From NCBI RefSeq assembly GCF_001558695.1, contig NZ_LNTU01000039.1, positions 1-64,000 of the forward strand: a stretch of DNA of 64,000 bases, in the 5' to 3' direction. The translations under genes were made by a program, and so were the position numbers. The notes beneath the pieces are model-generated. The model was not told the DNA's origin. It ran no database searches and worked only from the letters and a program-made list of their open reading frames with translations. The DNA comes from Paramesorhizobium deserti (GTDB taxonomy: Bacteria > Pseudomonadota > Alphaproteobacteria > Rhizobiales > Rhizobiaceae). This document shows, one piece after another, positions 38,189-47,731 of this stretch (position 1 is its first letter; every line of letters starts with the position of its first letter).

Positions 38189-38236
38189 GAGAAAACCTTT
38201 TCTCTATTGACATCAGTAATGAGAAAAGGTTTTCTC
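38189..38236. promoter_or_regulatory. Twin LacI-type operators around a promoter
   Basis: GAGAAAACCTTTTCTC at 38189-38204 and its reverse complement GAGAAAAGGTTTTCTC at 38221-38236 are two near-perfect palindromes, 32 bp apart centre to centre (about three helical turns). TTGACA at 38207-38212 lies between them, and the second site covers the expected -10 position. They directly precede the LacI-type gene, so autoregulation and probably control of the downstream operon are expected. Confidence 0.8.
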
Positions 38237-38247
38237 AAGATAAATCG

Positions 38248-39261
38248 ATGGAGGCTGGACTGGATCAGGAGGTTGGAAAAAAGGGGCGGATAACCATCCA
38301 TGATGTTGCCGCCGTCGCGGGGGTGAGCATCTCCACGGCATCGAAGGCTCTCAACGATACCGGCCGCATGGGAGAGGAAACGCGGGAGCGGGTAAAGCGC
38401 ATCGCAAGGGAGATCGGCTTCCGACCCAATGCGCTGGCGCGAGGGCTCTTAAGCAAGCGCAGTTTCACCATCGGCTTGCTGACCAACGACACCTATGGAC
38501 GGTTCACCCTGCCGGTCATGGCCGGCATTTCGGAGGCCCTCGTCGATCACGGCGTTTCGGTTTTCCTCTGTGCGATCGAGGACGATCCGGCCCTGGGGCA
38601 GATCCATGTCGATGCCATGCTCGACAAGCAGGTCGACGGCATCATCGCATCGGGCAAGCGGCTCGACCGGTCCCTGCCGGTCGATCTTTCGAACCTGCCG
38701 GTGCCGGTCGTCTATGCCTTCACGGAGGGAACCCCCGATAGTGTGACGTTCCGCTCCGATGATGCGCAGGGAGCAGGGCTTGCAGTCGAATGGCTGATGA
38801 AGCTCGGCCGCCGCCGCATCGCCCATATAACAGGGCCTGAAAGTTTCTTCTCGGTGCGCGAGCGCGCCGGCGCCTATCGGGAAATCGCGGGCGATACGGA
38901 GCCGGTGATGTACGGCGTCTGGTCCGAGAGTTGGGGCCATGAAGCCGTTGCGAAGATATGGGGCAGGAATGGCGAAAAGCCGGATGCGGTTTTCTGCGGC
39001 AATGACCAGATCGCCCGCGGCGCAATCGATGCCCTTCGCGAGTGTGGCATCCGGGTGCCGGAGGACGTGTCAGTGGTCGGCTTCGATAATTGGGAGATCA
39101 TGGCCGAGCAAACGCGACCACCTCTAACCTCGGTGGACATGGGATTGAAGGCATTGGGCCGCGAAGCGGGCCTGACGGTTTTGGCTCTTGCGGAAGGACG
39201 TCCGGTGGAGGCCGGTGTGCGGAAGCTGCCTTGCCATCTCGTAGTGAGGCAGTCGGCATAA
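38248..39261 (+). CDS. LacI family transcriptional regulator
   Basis: 337 codons from ATG 38248, 12 bp after the second operator. The N-terminal HTH and hinge read ITIHDVAAVAGVSISTASKAL and FRPNALARGL; the rest is a periplasmic-binding-protein-like domain (FTIGLLTNDTYGRFTLPVM, DAVFCGNDQIARGAIDAL, VVGFDNWEIMAEQTRPPLT). Probably senses an arabinose-containing sugar and represses the ABC/GH127 operon that follows 48 bp downstream. Confidence 0.92.
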   Translation: MEAGLDQEVGKKGRITIHDVAAVAGVSISTASKALNDTGRMGEETRERVKRIAREIGFRPNALARGLLSKRSFTIGLLTNDTYGRFTLPVMAGISEALVDHGVSVFLCAIEDDPALGQIHVDAMLDKQVDGIIASGKRLDRSLPVDLSNLPVPVVYAFTEGTPDSVTFRSDDAQGAGLAVEWLMKLGRRRIAHITGPESFFSVRERAGAYREIAGDTEPVMYGVWSESWGHEAVAKIWGRNGEKPDAVFCGNDQIARGAIDALRECGIRVPEDVSVVGFDNWEIMAEQTRPPLTSVDMGLKALGREAGLTVLALAEGRPVEAGVRKLPCHLVVRQSA

Positions 39262-39308
39262 AGTGCATGCAGTCGGCGCAGGAGGTGCGCCATTTTGGGA
39301 GGGAAATC

Positions 39309-40547
39309 ATGATCAAACGTTTATTGGCAGCAACCGGCATCGCGACGCTGTGCCTGATCACAGGCGCATCAGCCGCCGAAAAGATAGATATGTGGGTGCG
39401 CTCCGGCATCGGCGACTCCTTCAAGAAAGTGGTGGAAGCCTATAATTCCACCCACGAAAACCAGGTCGCCGCGACCGAGGTGCCGTTTTCCGAATTGGTG
39501 CAGAAATATGCAACGGCGATTGCCGGCGGACAGGCCCCCGACGCACTTTCAATGGATCTGATCTATACGCCGGCCTTTGCCGCGGCCGGCCAGCTCGAGG
39601 ACCTGACGGATTGGGCGAAGCAGCTCCCCTATTTCAGTTCGCTCTCGCCATCGCATGTCCGTCTCGGGACCTATCAGGACCGCATCTATGGCCTGCCGCT
39701 TTCGGTGGAGACGTCGGTCTTCGCCTGGAACAAGGATCTCTACAGACAAGCCGGGCTGGACCCGGAAAAAGCGCCCACAAGCTGGCAGGAAATCGAGGCC
39801 AATGCGGAAAAGATCCGTAAACTGGGCGACGATACCTATGGGTTCTATTTCTCGGGCGGTGGCTGCGGCGGCTGCATGATCTTCACCTTCACGCCACTCG
39901 TCTGGGGCTCGGGCGCCGATATCCTTTCCGCGGACGGCAAGACGGCGACGCTCGATACGCCACAGATGCGCAAGGCCGTCGACATCTACCGCGGCATGGT
40001 CAAGAAGGATCTGGTGCCGGCGAGCGCGGCGAGCGACAATGGCGTGAACTTCCTGAGCTTCACCAACGGCAAGATCGGCCAGCAGAGCCTCGGCGCCTTC
40101 GCCATCGGCACGCTGGTGACGGAGCATCCCGACATCAATTTCGGCGTCACGCTCATTCCCGGCGTCGATGGCGGCACGTCCTCCTTCGCCGGCGGCGACA
40201 ATTTCGTCGTCACCAAGGGTACAGGCAAGCTCGATGCGGTGAAGGAATTCATCGAGTATGTCTACTCGATGAAGGGCCAGAAGGTCATGGCGAAATATGG
40301 CAGCCTCCCGACCCGCGGCGATATCGCCGACAAGGTGCTGGAAGGCCTCGACCCGCGCATGCATGTCGGGCTCGAAGCCATCAGTGTCGCCAAGACGCCT
40401 TATACGCTGCAGTTCAACGATCTGATCAACAGCGCGAACGGGCCGTGGGCGACCTTCACCAATGCAGCCATCTTTGGCGATGATGTGGACGGCGCATTCG
40501 CGAACGCTCAGAGCGAAATGCAGTCGATTATCGATAGCGGGCAATAG
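39309..40547 (+). CDS. Sugar ABC transporter substrate-binding protein
   Basis: 412 codons; ATG 39309 after GGGAGGGAAATC. Signal peptide of about 22 residues ending GASAAEK. Family-1 layout: MWVRSGIGDSFKKVVEAYN, GLPLSVETSVFAWNKDLYRQAG and a C-terminal YVYSMKGQKVMAKYG. A GGGCGGC segment holds two Cys residues, which could form a disulfide. First structural gene of the arabinofuranoside operon. Confidence 0.9.
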   Translation: MIKRLLAATGIATLCLITGASAAEKIDMWVRSGIGDSFKKVVEAYNSTHENQVAATEVPFSELVQKYATAIAGGQAPDALSMDLIYTPAFAAAGQLEDLTDWAKQLPYFSSLSPSHVRLGTYQDRIYGLPLSVETSVFAWNKDLYRQAGLDPEKAPTSWQEIEANAEKIRKLGDDTYGFYFSGGGCGGCMIFTFTPLVWGSGADILSADGKTATLDTPQMRKAVDIYRGMVKKDLVPASAASDNGVNFLSFTNGKIGQQSLGAFAIGTLVTEHPDINFGVTLIPGVDGGTSSFAGGDNFVVTKGTGKLDAVKEFIEYVYSMKGQKVMAKYGSLPTRGDIADKVLEGLDPRMHVGLEAISVAKTPYTLQFNDLINSANGPWATFTNAAIFGDDVDGAFANAQSEMQSIIDSGQ

Positions 40548-40564
40548 CCTCCCCGGGGCAATCT

Positions 40565-40596
40565 GGTCGGAAGGCTCCAACCTTCCGGCCGCTTTT
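40565..40596 (+). terminator. Intercistronic hairpin after the binding-protein gene
   Basis: GGTCGGAAGG and CCTTCCGGCC form a stem (one mismatch) with a 6-nt loop, followed by GCTTTT. It lies between the binding-protein and permease genes, where a partial terminator or 3'-stabilising hairpin keeps binding-protein mRNA in excess. Confidence 0.6.
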
Positions 40597-40618
40597 CAGA
40601 CATGATGCGGAGCATTCA

Positions 40619-41536
40619 ATGACCGGTGCTGGTCGAAAACAGCAATCGTTTTCGCGAAAACGACGGCGCAGATCGCAATGGCGCGGCCTCCTCTACATCG
40701 TCCCGGCGATGGCCCTCGTCATCGTCTTCTTCGTCGTGCCTGTCATCTTCACGGGATGGATGAGCCTCCACAACTGGCCGCTGATGGGAACGCAGCGCTG
40801 GATCGGCTTCAACAACTATTTTCGCATGTTCAACGATAGCCGCTTCATGTCGGCGCTGAACTTTACCGCCTATTATACTGTAATCGTTACCATCGCGATC
40901 TTCGCTATCGCCTTTCCACTCGCCACATTCGTGGAACGGCAACGGCGTTTCGTCAGCACCTATCGCACCATCATCTTCCTTCCCGTCGTCATCGGCCTGG
41001 CAACGGCATCGCTGCTATGGGTGTGGCTTGCCAATGTCGACAGCGGTTTCATCGGTCCCGCTCTCAAGGCGCTCGGTCTGGTCGAACGAAGCCCGAACCT
41101 GCTTGCGAGCTTCGACAGCGCCTTTCTGACGATCATCGTCATGGTCGTCTGGAAGATCGCGGGCTTCACCATGATCATCCTGCTGACCGGCCTGCAGGCG
41201 ATACCCGCCGAACTGACCGAAGCGGCGCGTATCGATGGCGCGAGCCGCTGGCAGCGCTTCCGCTATCTCACCTTGCCACTGATGCGCCGGACGATTGCGC
41301 TGGCGCTGATCATTTCCGTCACGGGCTCGATCCTCGCCTTCGACCAGTTCTACATCATGACGTCGGGCGGACCGCAAAACCGGATGATCTCGGTGGTCTA
41401 CTACATCTTCAATCAGTCTTTCGTGTCGTTCAATCTCGGCTATGGGGCGGCGCTCTCGATCGCGCTGCTCATCATCCTGGTGCTGATCAGCATCGCCCAG
41501 CTTCGACTCCTGAAGGTCGGGGAGGAACGCCCATGA
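40619..41536 (+). CDS. Sugar ABC transporter permease, MalF/UgpA type
   Basis: 305 codons. A basic N-terminus (KRRRRSQW) precedes the first membrane segment LLYIVPAMALVIVFFVVPV; about six segments in total, and the coupling loop EAARIDGASRWQRF. Overlaps the next permease by four bases. Inner-membrane subunit of the importer with the binding protein at 39309 and the ATPase at 44343. Confidence 0.92.
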   Translation: MTGAGRKQQSFSRKRRRRSQWRGLLYIVPAMALVIVFFVVPVIFTGWMSLHNWPLMGTQRWIGFNNYFRMFNDSRFMSALNFTAYYTVIVTIAIFAIAFPLATFVERQRRFVSTYRTIIFLPVVIGLATASLLWVWLANVDSGFIGPALKALGLVERSPNLLASFDSAFLTIIVMVVWKIAGFTMIILLTGLQAIPAELTEAARIDGASRWQRFRYLTLPLMRRTIALALIISVTGSILAFDQFYIMTSGGPQNRMISVVYYIFNQSFVSFNLGYGAALSIALLIILVLISIAQLRLLKVGEERP

Positions 41537-42396
41537 GCACCGCAAGGAAGCGCCGGGCGAATGGGGCATTGCGCGGGCTCGCCGCCTACCACGGCGCGGG
41601 GATTATCATCGCGCTATTCTTCCTGGCACCACTGGCCATCACGTTCCTTGCCTCCTTCCGGCACGGCACGGAAGCCCGCCAGCCGGCGCTGCCGCCCTGG
41701 CCGACAAACGGCTTCAGCCTCGATTCCTATCGCTCGCTCGATACGTTCGGTGCAGGCATCTGGCAACATACGCTCAATTCACTCGCCGTATCGCTCGCAA
41801 CCGTCGTGCTGACGGTCGCCGTCAGCCTGCTCGCGGGCTATGGCTTCTCGCGCTACCGCTTTCCGCTGAAGAACGTGCTCTTCGTACTTGTAATCGCGAC
41901 GCTGATGATCCCGTTCCAGTCGATCCTGACGCCGCTCTTCATCATCCTCGCGAAACTCGGTCTCAGCAATTCGCTGATCGGTTTGACGCTGGTCTACGTC
42001 ACGCTGCAACTCCCCTTCTCCGTCTTCATGATGCGCAATGCCTTTGATGCCGTCCCGAAGGAGATCGAGGAAGCGGCGCGCATCGACGGTGCGCGCGATC
42101 TTCGCCTGCTCATCCGTGTCCTCCTGCCTTTGGTCCTGCCGGGTGTCGCAACTGTCGCGATCTTCGCCTTCCTGAACGCCTGGAACGAATTCCTGGCCGC
42201 CCTCGTGCTCCTGTCGAGCAACGAGAAATACACATTGCCGGTGCTGATGATGGCGGTGCGTGCCGGGCGACTTGGCGCGATCAACTGGGGCGCGGTGCAG
42301 GCAGGCGTCGCCGTGATGACCATCCCCTGCCTCATCGTCTTCTTGGCTTTGCAACGCTATTACATGCGCGGGCTCATGGCCGGCGCCGTCAAATAA
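41533..42396 (+). CDS. Sugar ABC transporter permease, MalG/UgpE type
   Basis: 287 codons; ATG 41533 with GGAGGAACGCCC upstream. About six membrane segments, coupling loop EAARIDGARDLRLL and the family C-terminus YYMRGLMAGAVK. Translationally coupled to the preceding permease and 22 bp before the GH127 gene. Confidence 0.92.
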   Translation: MSTARKRRANGALRGLAAYHGAGIIIALFFLAPLAITFLASFRHGTEARQPALPPWPTNGFSLDSYRSLDTFGAGIWQHTLNSLAVSLATVVLTVAVSLLAGYGFSRYRFPLKNVLFVLVIATLMIPFQSILTPLFIILAKLGLSNSLIGLTLVYVTLQLPFSVFMMRNAFDAVPKEIEEAARIDGARDLRLLIRVLLPLVLPGVATVAIFAFLNAWNEFLAALVLLSSNEKYTLPVLMMAVRAGRLGAINWGAVQAGVAVMTIPCLIVFLALQRYYMRGLMAGAVK

Positions 42397-42418
42397 CTCT
42401 CAAGAAATTGGACAAGTC

Positions 42419-44350
42419 ATGACCAAGCACAAAAGAGACCGCCAGTTCCGCCCCCTCCCCGTTCCGAGTGTCGAGATCGCCGGCCTGTTCGGCGACCGGC
42501 AGGATGCCATTTGCAACTCGACAGCCGAAACGCTGCTCGACCGCTGCGTCGAGGCGGGCATGGTGCGGGCGATCGACATGAGCCAGCCCAGCCCCGGCAT
42601 CGTCATCCCCATCCAGCCTTGGGACGGCTCTACGCAGATGTTCTGGGACAGCGATCTCGGCAAATCGATCGAGACCATAGCCTATTCCCTCTACCGCAAG
42701 TCCAATCCACGGCTGGAGGCTCGCGTGGATGCTATTATCGACATGTATGAAAAGATGCAGGATGAAGACGGCTATCTGAACGCCTGGTTCCAGCGGGTGC
42801 AGCCCGGCCGCCGCTGGACCAATTTGCGCGACCATCACGAACTTTACTGCGCCGGCCATCTGATCGAGGGCGCGGTGGCCTATTACCAGGCAACCGGCAA
42901 GCGAAAGCTCCTCGACATCATGTGTCGTTATGCGGACTATATGATCAGCGTCTTCGGCCGTGGCGAGGGGCAGCTTCGCGGCTATTGCGGCCATGAGGAG
43001 ATCGAGCTGGCGCTGGTGAAGCTCGCCCGCGTGACGGGCGAAAAGAAATATCTCGACCTCGCCAAGTTCTTCATCGACGAGCGAGGAACCGAGCCGCATT
43101 TCTTCACCGACGAAGCCATTCGCGATGGACGCGATCCGGCAAAATTCATCCAGAAAACCTATGAATACAATCAGGCGCATCTGCCGGTGCGCGAGCAGAA
43201 AAAGGTCGTCGGCCATGCCGTGCGCGCCATGTATCTCTATTCCGGCATGGCGGATCTCGCGACCGAATACAAGGACGACACGCTGACATCCGCTCTCGAA
43301 ACGCTATGGGACGATCTGACGACCAAGCAGATGTACATTACCGGCGGCATCGGCCCTGAGGCGTCGAATGAAGGCTTCACCGACTATTACGACCTGCCGA
43401 ACGAAAGCGCCTATGCCGAAACCTGCGCTTCCGTCGGCCTCGTCTTCTGGGCGAGCCGCATGCTCGGTCGCGGCCCCAACCGTCGCTATGCCGATATCAT
43501 GGAGCAGGCGCTCTATAACGGCGCGATGGCCGGCCTCTCGCTCGACGGAAAGACCTTCTTCTACGAGAACCCGCTGGAAAGCGCCGGCAAGCATCACCGC
43601 TGGGTCTGGCACCATTGCCCCTGTTGTCCGCCGAATATCGCGCGGCTTCTCGCCTCGATCGGTTCCTATATGTATGCCGTCGCCGACGATGAGATCGCCG
43701 TTCATCTCTATGGTGAGAGCAAAGCCCGTTTCGAGGTCGGCGGTGCGAAGATCGAACTTGCGCAAAAAACGCGTTATCCCTGGAACGGTACCGTCAGGTT
43801 CGAGATCACTACGGATGCGCCCGCCCGCTTTGCCTTGTCGCTGCGCATTCCAGGCTGGGCGAAGGGCGCATCCATCAAGGTCAATGACGAAATGCTCGAT
43901 CTTTCATCGGCGACGGTGGACGGCTATGCCCGCATCGAGCGGGAGTGGAAGGCCGGCGACCATGTCGATCTCGATATTCCGCTTGAAACCCGCGCACTTT
44001 GGGCGAACCCGCTGGTACGCCAGGACGCGGGCCGCGCGGCGCTGATGCGCGGTCCTCTCGTCTATTGCGTGGAAGCGGTCGATAATGGCGAAGGCCTTAA
44101 CGCCATCGAACTGGCAGGCGATCTGGCCAAGGCAGAAAAAACCACCGAAATTGCTGAACTCCGTGGCGCGGTCGCCCTTGACCTGCCCGTCAGGCGTGAC
44201 AAGGCCGATTGGGGCGATGAACTCTATCGAACTTCACCGCCCGAAAAGCAGGAGGTGACGGCGCGTTTTGTGCCCTATGCCTTTTGGGACAACCGGGCCC
44301 CCGGAGAAATGCTGGTCTGGATGCGAGCGGGTGAGTTGAACGGTGAATAA
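42419..44350 (+). CDS. GH127 family beta-L-arabinofuranosidase-like hydrolase
   Basis: 643 codons, normal for the family. The cysteine-glutamate active site is preserved: Glu318 (ASNEGF), Glu334 and Cys336 ([11 protein letters not shown]), and the cysteines of HCPCCPPN (Cys400, 402, 403), in line with the zinc-bound Glu/Cys set known from the bifidobacterial HypBA1. The N-terminal (alpha/alpha)6 barrel is followed by beta-sandwich domains ([15 protein letters not shown]). No signal peptide, so it cleaves imported oligosaccharides in the cytoplasm. Substrates of the family are beta-L-arabinofuranosides such as those of plant hydroxyproline-rich proteins. Confidence 0.9.
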   Translation: MTKHKRDRQFRPLPVPSVEIAGLFGDRQDAICNSTAETLLDRCVEAGMVRAIDMSQPSPGIVIPIQPWDGSTQMFWDSDLGKSIETIAYSLYRKSNPRLEARVDAIIDMYEKMQDEDGYLNAWFQRVQPGRRWTNLRDHHELYCAGHLIEGAVAYYQATGKRKLLDIMCRYADYMISVFGRGEGQLRGYCGHEEIELALVKLARVTGEKKYLDLAKFFIDERGTEPHFFTDEAIRDGRDPAKFIQKTYEYNQAHLPVREQKKVVGHAVRAMYLYSGMADLATEYKDDTLTSALETLWDDLTTKQMYITGGIGPEASNEGFTDYYDLPNESAYAETCASVGLVFWASRMLGRGPNRRYADIMEQALYNGAMAGLSLDGKTFFYENPLESAGKHHRWVWHHCPCCPPNIARLLASIGSYMYAVADDEIAVHLYGESKARFEVGGAKIELAQKTRYPWNGTVRFEITTDAPARFALSLRIPGWAKGASIKVNDEMLDLSSATVDGYARIEREWKAGDHVDLDIPLETRALWANPLVRQDAGRAALMRGPLVYCVEAVDNGEGLNAIELAGDLAKAEKTTEIAELRGAVALDLPVRRDKADWGDELYRTSPPEKQEVTARFVPYAFWDNRAPGEMLVWMRAGELNGE

Positions 44351-45425
44351 GACAGCTCAAACCGGCGTTGTGCTAACGGATATCCGCAAGAGCTTCGGCA
44401 ATGTGGACGTCATCCACGGTATCAACCTCACCATCGCGGAAGGCTCCTTCGTGGTTTTCGTCGGCCCTTCCGGCTGCGGAAAATCGACGCTGCTGCGCAT
44501 GATCGCAGGACTTGAAGACGTAACCGACGGCGAGATTGCGATCAACGGACGCGATGTCACCGATCTCGATCCTTCGGAGCGCGGCATCGCCATGGTCTTC
44601 CAGTCCTACGCGCTTTATCCGCATATGAGCGTGCGGGATAATCTCGCCTTCGGGCTCAAAATGGCCCGGACAAAAGCAAACGAGATCGAGACGCGCGTCA
44701 ATTCCGCCGCGTCCATCCTGAAAATCGATCATCTGCTCGACCGCCGCCCGGGACAACTCTCGGGCGGCCAGCGACAGCGCGTCGCAATCGGGCGGGCGAT
44801 TGTGCGCCAGCCCGACGTTTTCCTCTTCGACGAGCCGCTCTCCAATCTGGATGCGGAGCTGCGCGTCTCGATGCGCATCGAAATCGCCCGCCTGCACCGC
44901 GAACTCGGCAATACGATGATCTACGTCACGCACGATCAGACCGAGGCGATGACGCTTGCCGACAATATCGTCGTCTTGCGCAATGGCCGGGTCGAGCAGC
45001 AGGGAAGCCCACGCGAGGTCTATGAAGACCCCAATAATACATTCGTCGCCGGTTTCATCGGTTCGCCGCGGATGAACCTCCTCGACGCGACATGGACCGG
45101 CCAGGACCATATCGATTTGGCCGGACGGAAGATCAGATCGCCGCTTGCCGCACAGTCGCCACAGGAAGGCGAGAAAATTACCTTCGGCATCCGCCCCGAA
45201 AACCTGGCCGTTACCCAGGAAGGGAACGAGACGATCCCGGCGACAGTGGACTTCGCCGAATATCTGGGCGGCACCCAATATCTCTATTGTCAGCTCGATG
45301 ACGGCCAGCCGCTCGTTGCCGAATATAGGTCCGGCCCGCCTATCGAGACCGGAAGCAGGATCGGCCTCTCCTGCGCCGCGACCCACCATCGTATCTTTGA
45401 TACGACGGGCACCAGGGTCAGATAG
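44343..45425 (+). CDS. Sugar ABC transporter ATPase, UgpC/MsmK type
   Basis: 360 codons, starting at GTG 44343 that overlaps the GH127 stop by 8 bp. Walker [11 protein letters not shown]-loop [13 protein letters not shown], signature [16 protein letters not shown], Walker [14 protein letters not shown] and the C-terminal OB domain ([11 protein letters not shown]). Completes the importer of the arabinofuranoside operon. Confidence 0.92.
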   Translation: MNKTAQTGVVLTDIRKSFGNVDVIHGINLTIAEGSFVVFVGPSGCGKSTLLRMIAGLEDVTDGEIAINGRDVTDLDPSERGIAMVFQSYALYPHMSVRDNLAFGLKMARTKANEIETRVNSAASILKIDHLLDRRPGQLSGGQRQRVAIGRAIVRQPDVFLFDEPLSNLDAELRVSMRIEIARLHRELGNTMIYVTHDQTEAMTLADNIVVLRNGRVEQQGSPREVYEDPNNTFVAGFIGSPRMNLLDATWTGQDHIDLAGRKIRSPLAAQSPQEGEKITFGIRPENLAVTQEGNETIPATVDFAEYLGGTQYLYCQLDDGQPLVAEYRSGPPIETGSRIGLSCAATHHRIFDTTGTRVR

Positions 45426-45565
45426 GCCGCCCGACCACAATTATCCGAAGGAGAGGCTTGACCTTCCCATCGTTGTAACCGTTAATGCTTGCCTCGCCTC
45501 ATAATGGACTCGAATCTTTTATAGGTAATCGCAGAGGCTGGTGTGGCCTTGAGAATGTGGGCACC

Positions 45566-45940
45566 ATGTATCGGATCGCATTGCGAAAAATGCTGGTTCT
45601 GCTTCGTCTGGTGATCATCATGTCACTGGCGGGATACACATTGCCCGCTGCATCGGCTGCGATGCATGGCTTGTCGGTTGGTCCGGAACACGTCCATTCC
45701 GACACCCACGATCATGACATGACAAGCGGCGAGCATGCGCATGAGGATAAAAAATTATCCTCCAACGAAATGCCAGAGGCCGCTCAACAGAAATGCTGCA
45801 GTGATTTCTGTGTAGGCTTTGCGATCATGATGCCCGCCGATACCGTCAGCGAACCGGTCATCTCCGCGATCCGGCAATTCGCCGACGATGATCAGGCATA
45901 TTTAGAGCGTTCTCCTTTTCATCGACCGCCCAATATCTGA
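45566..45940 (+). CDS. His-rich secreted protein heading the copper cluster
   Basis: 124 codons from ATG 45566; longer in-frame ATG at 45485 is less likely because a signal-like helix begins here (MLVLLRLVIIMSLAGY...ASAA). The mature part has a His/Asp-rich stretch (EHVHSDTHDHDM, HAHED) and a KCCSDFC cysteine cluster, both likely metal ligands. Similar small proteins precede copper-resistance genes in other proteobacteria (DUF2946-like), but I do not claim a family. Probably periplasmic Cu binding. Confidence 0.65.
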   Translation: MYRIALRKMLVLLRLVIIMSLAGYTLPAASAAMHGLSVGPEHVHSDTHDHDMTSGEHAHEDKKLSSNEMPEAAQQKCCSDFCVGFAIMMPADTVSEPVISAIRQFADDDQAYLERSPFHRPPNI

Positions 45941-46028
45941 ACAGGACAACCCGTTCTGCGGGTCTGATCGTGCGCATGAGGCGTGAATAACGCACAGCGC
46001 CGTTGCAATCTCCTATTCGGATCACACC

Positions 46029-46256
46029 ATGAAACCCATGTTTTTGGTGGTTGCCGTGCCGCTCTTCGCGAGCGGATGTGCTGCCACATTACCTCCCGAG
46101 GTCATCGCTTCGGATGACCTTGCCGACACACCGGCCGAAGTACGCCCGGTTCGTTATTTGAGCCCGGTGGCGGGCTATACGCATCGCGCTCCGATCGACC
46201 CGAAGCCGTGGCGCAGACAGAACGATGCTCAGTCTCCCGAAGGAGGCGCATCATGA
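46029..46256 (+). CDS. Small putative lipoprotein of the copper cluster
   Basis: 75 codons. Hydrophobic leader FLVVAVPLFASGC gives a plausible lipobox with Cys17. The remainder is short and polar with RYLSPVAGYTHRAPIDPKPWRRQND. It overlaps the next gene by 4 bp. Small lipoproteins with this kind of tail accompany TolC-like genes in copper clusters; function unknown. Confidence 0.65.
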   Translation: MKPMFLVVAVPLFASGCAATLPPEVIASDDLADTPAEVRPVRYLSPVAGYTHRAPIDPKPWRRQNDAQSPEGGAS

Positions 46257-47716
46257 CTGCTGCAACGTTCAAACTTATGGCAACCCTGACGCTCCCGCTC
46301 GTTCTCGGCGGTTGCGTTTCAGCCGCTGAATATTCAGCCCGTGAATCCGGATTTATGTCCGTGGAGAACAAGACGGCCGAGGCCATCGGAAAACAGACCG
46401 TCTGGGTCCAGAACCGCCAGCAGGCACAAATGGTCTCCGATCGCGTCAAGACGCTCATGTCGAAGAAAACGATCGATATGGAGACCGCCGTCCAGGTCGC
46501 GGTTTTGAATAACAAAGGTCTGCAAGCGGCCTATGTCGAACTCGGGAATTCGGCGGCCGACGCCTGGCAGGCGGTCATGCTGATCAATCCGACGGTCTCC
46601 ATCGGCCTGACCGGGATCGGCGCACCTGGACTTGAGGCGTTCCGTTCAGTCGAAGGGGCCGTCGTCTCCAATGTCCTGGCGTTCGCCACCCGCGAAGGAA
46701 ATATCGCGATCGCCGACACCCGCTTCCGGCAGGCGCAACTCAATGCGGCCTTGCGCACCTTGCAGCTTGCCGCGGATACGCGCCGCGCCTGGATCAATGC
46801 CGTCGCGGCCTGGGAAAATGTTGCCCAGCTCAATCAGGCAACGGCGGCAGCGGACGCGGCCTCTGAACTTGCCCAGAAACTGGGCGAGACGGGCGCCATG
46901 ACCAAGGCAGCACAAGCCCGCGAACACGCCTTTTATGCTGAACTGACCGGACAGGCTGCACGGGTGCGGCTTAACGCCCGGCTCGCCAAGGAGGAACTGA
47001 CACGGCTGATGGGCCTCTGGGGTTCCGGCATCGACTATGAGGTTCCCAACCGGCTGCCGGCCCTGCCCAAAAAACTGGAGAACCGGGATCTGATCGAGGC
47101 GGAGGCGCTGCAACGCCGTGCCGATCTGCAGGTCGCCAAACTCAATCTGGAAGCGACGGCCAAGTCCTACAAGCTGACCGAGGCGACCCGTTACGTGACT
47201 GATCTCGAAATCCTCTCCGGGTTCGAGACCGAGCGCGAAAAGGAGGACGGCAGGACAAAGACCGAAACGACGGGTCAGGCCGAGCTGGAATTCGTCATTC
47301 CGATTTTCGATTCCGGCAAAGCCCGCATGCGCAAAGCGGAGCTGGCCTATATGCAGGCAGCCAATCTGCTCGCGGAAAAGGCCGTGAACATACGTTCGGA
47401 GGCCCGCTCGGCCTATCAGGCCTATCGTGCGAGCTATGACATCGCCCGTCACTACCGCAACAGCGTTGTCCCGCTTCGCACCGCGATCGAGGAGCAATCG
47501 CTTCTCACCTATAATGCGATGATTTCCAACACGTTCGAACTGCTCGCCGACAGCCGGGAGAAGATCAATGCCAACCTCCTGGCGGTCAATGCGAAGCGCG
47601 ATTTCTGGTTGGCCGCAGCCAATCTCGCACCCGCCATCTATGGCGGTGGCGCGGGAACGAGCGCAGGCGAAACCGAGAACGCGGCGTCCGCCGGTAACGG
47701 CGGTGGCGGACACTGA
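46253..47716 (+). CDS. TolC-family outer-membrane efflux lipoprotein
   Basis: 487 codons; ATG 46253 after GAAGGAGGCGC. Lipobox LVLGGC at the N-terminus. Two long helical repeats follow (TMETAVQ-like start, VAVLNNKGLQAAYVELGNSAAD; second repeat RADLQVAKLNLEATAKSYKL), as in TolC/CusC proteins. The C-terminus is Gly-rich with a final His. It would form the outer-membrane duct of a metal efflux system, but no RND pump or membrane-fusion gene is in the window. Confidence 0.85.
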   Translation: MTAATFKLMATLTLPLVLGGCVSAAEYSARESGFMSVENKTAEAIGKQTVWVQNRQQAQMVSDRVKTLMSKKTIDMETAVQVAVLNNKGLQAAYVELGNSAADAWQAVMLINPTVSIGLTGIGAPGLEAFRSVEGAVVSNVLAFATREGNIAIADTRFRQAQLNAALRTLQLAADTRRAWINAVAAWENVAQLNQATAAADAASELAQKLGETGAMTKAAQAREHAFYAELTGQAARVRLNARLAKEELTRLMGLWGSGIDYEVPNRLPALPKKLENRDLIEAEALQRRADLQVAKLNLEATAKSYKLTEATRYVTDLEILSGFETEREKEDGRTKTETTGQAELEFVIPIFDSGKARMRKAELAYMQAANLLAEKAVNIRSEARSAYQAYRASYDIARHYRNSVVPLRTAIEEQSLLTYNAMISNTFELLADSREKINANLLAVNAKRDFWLAAANLAPAIYGGGAGTSAGETENAASAGNGGGGH

Positions 47717-47731
47717 AGAGAGGAAGACAAA

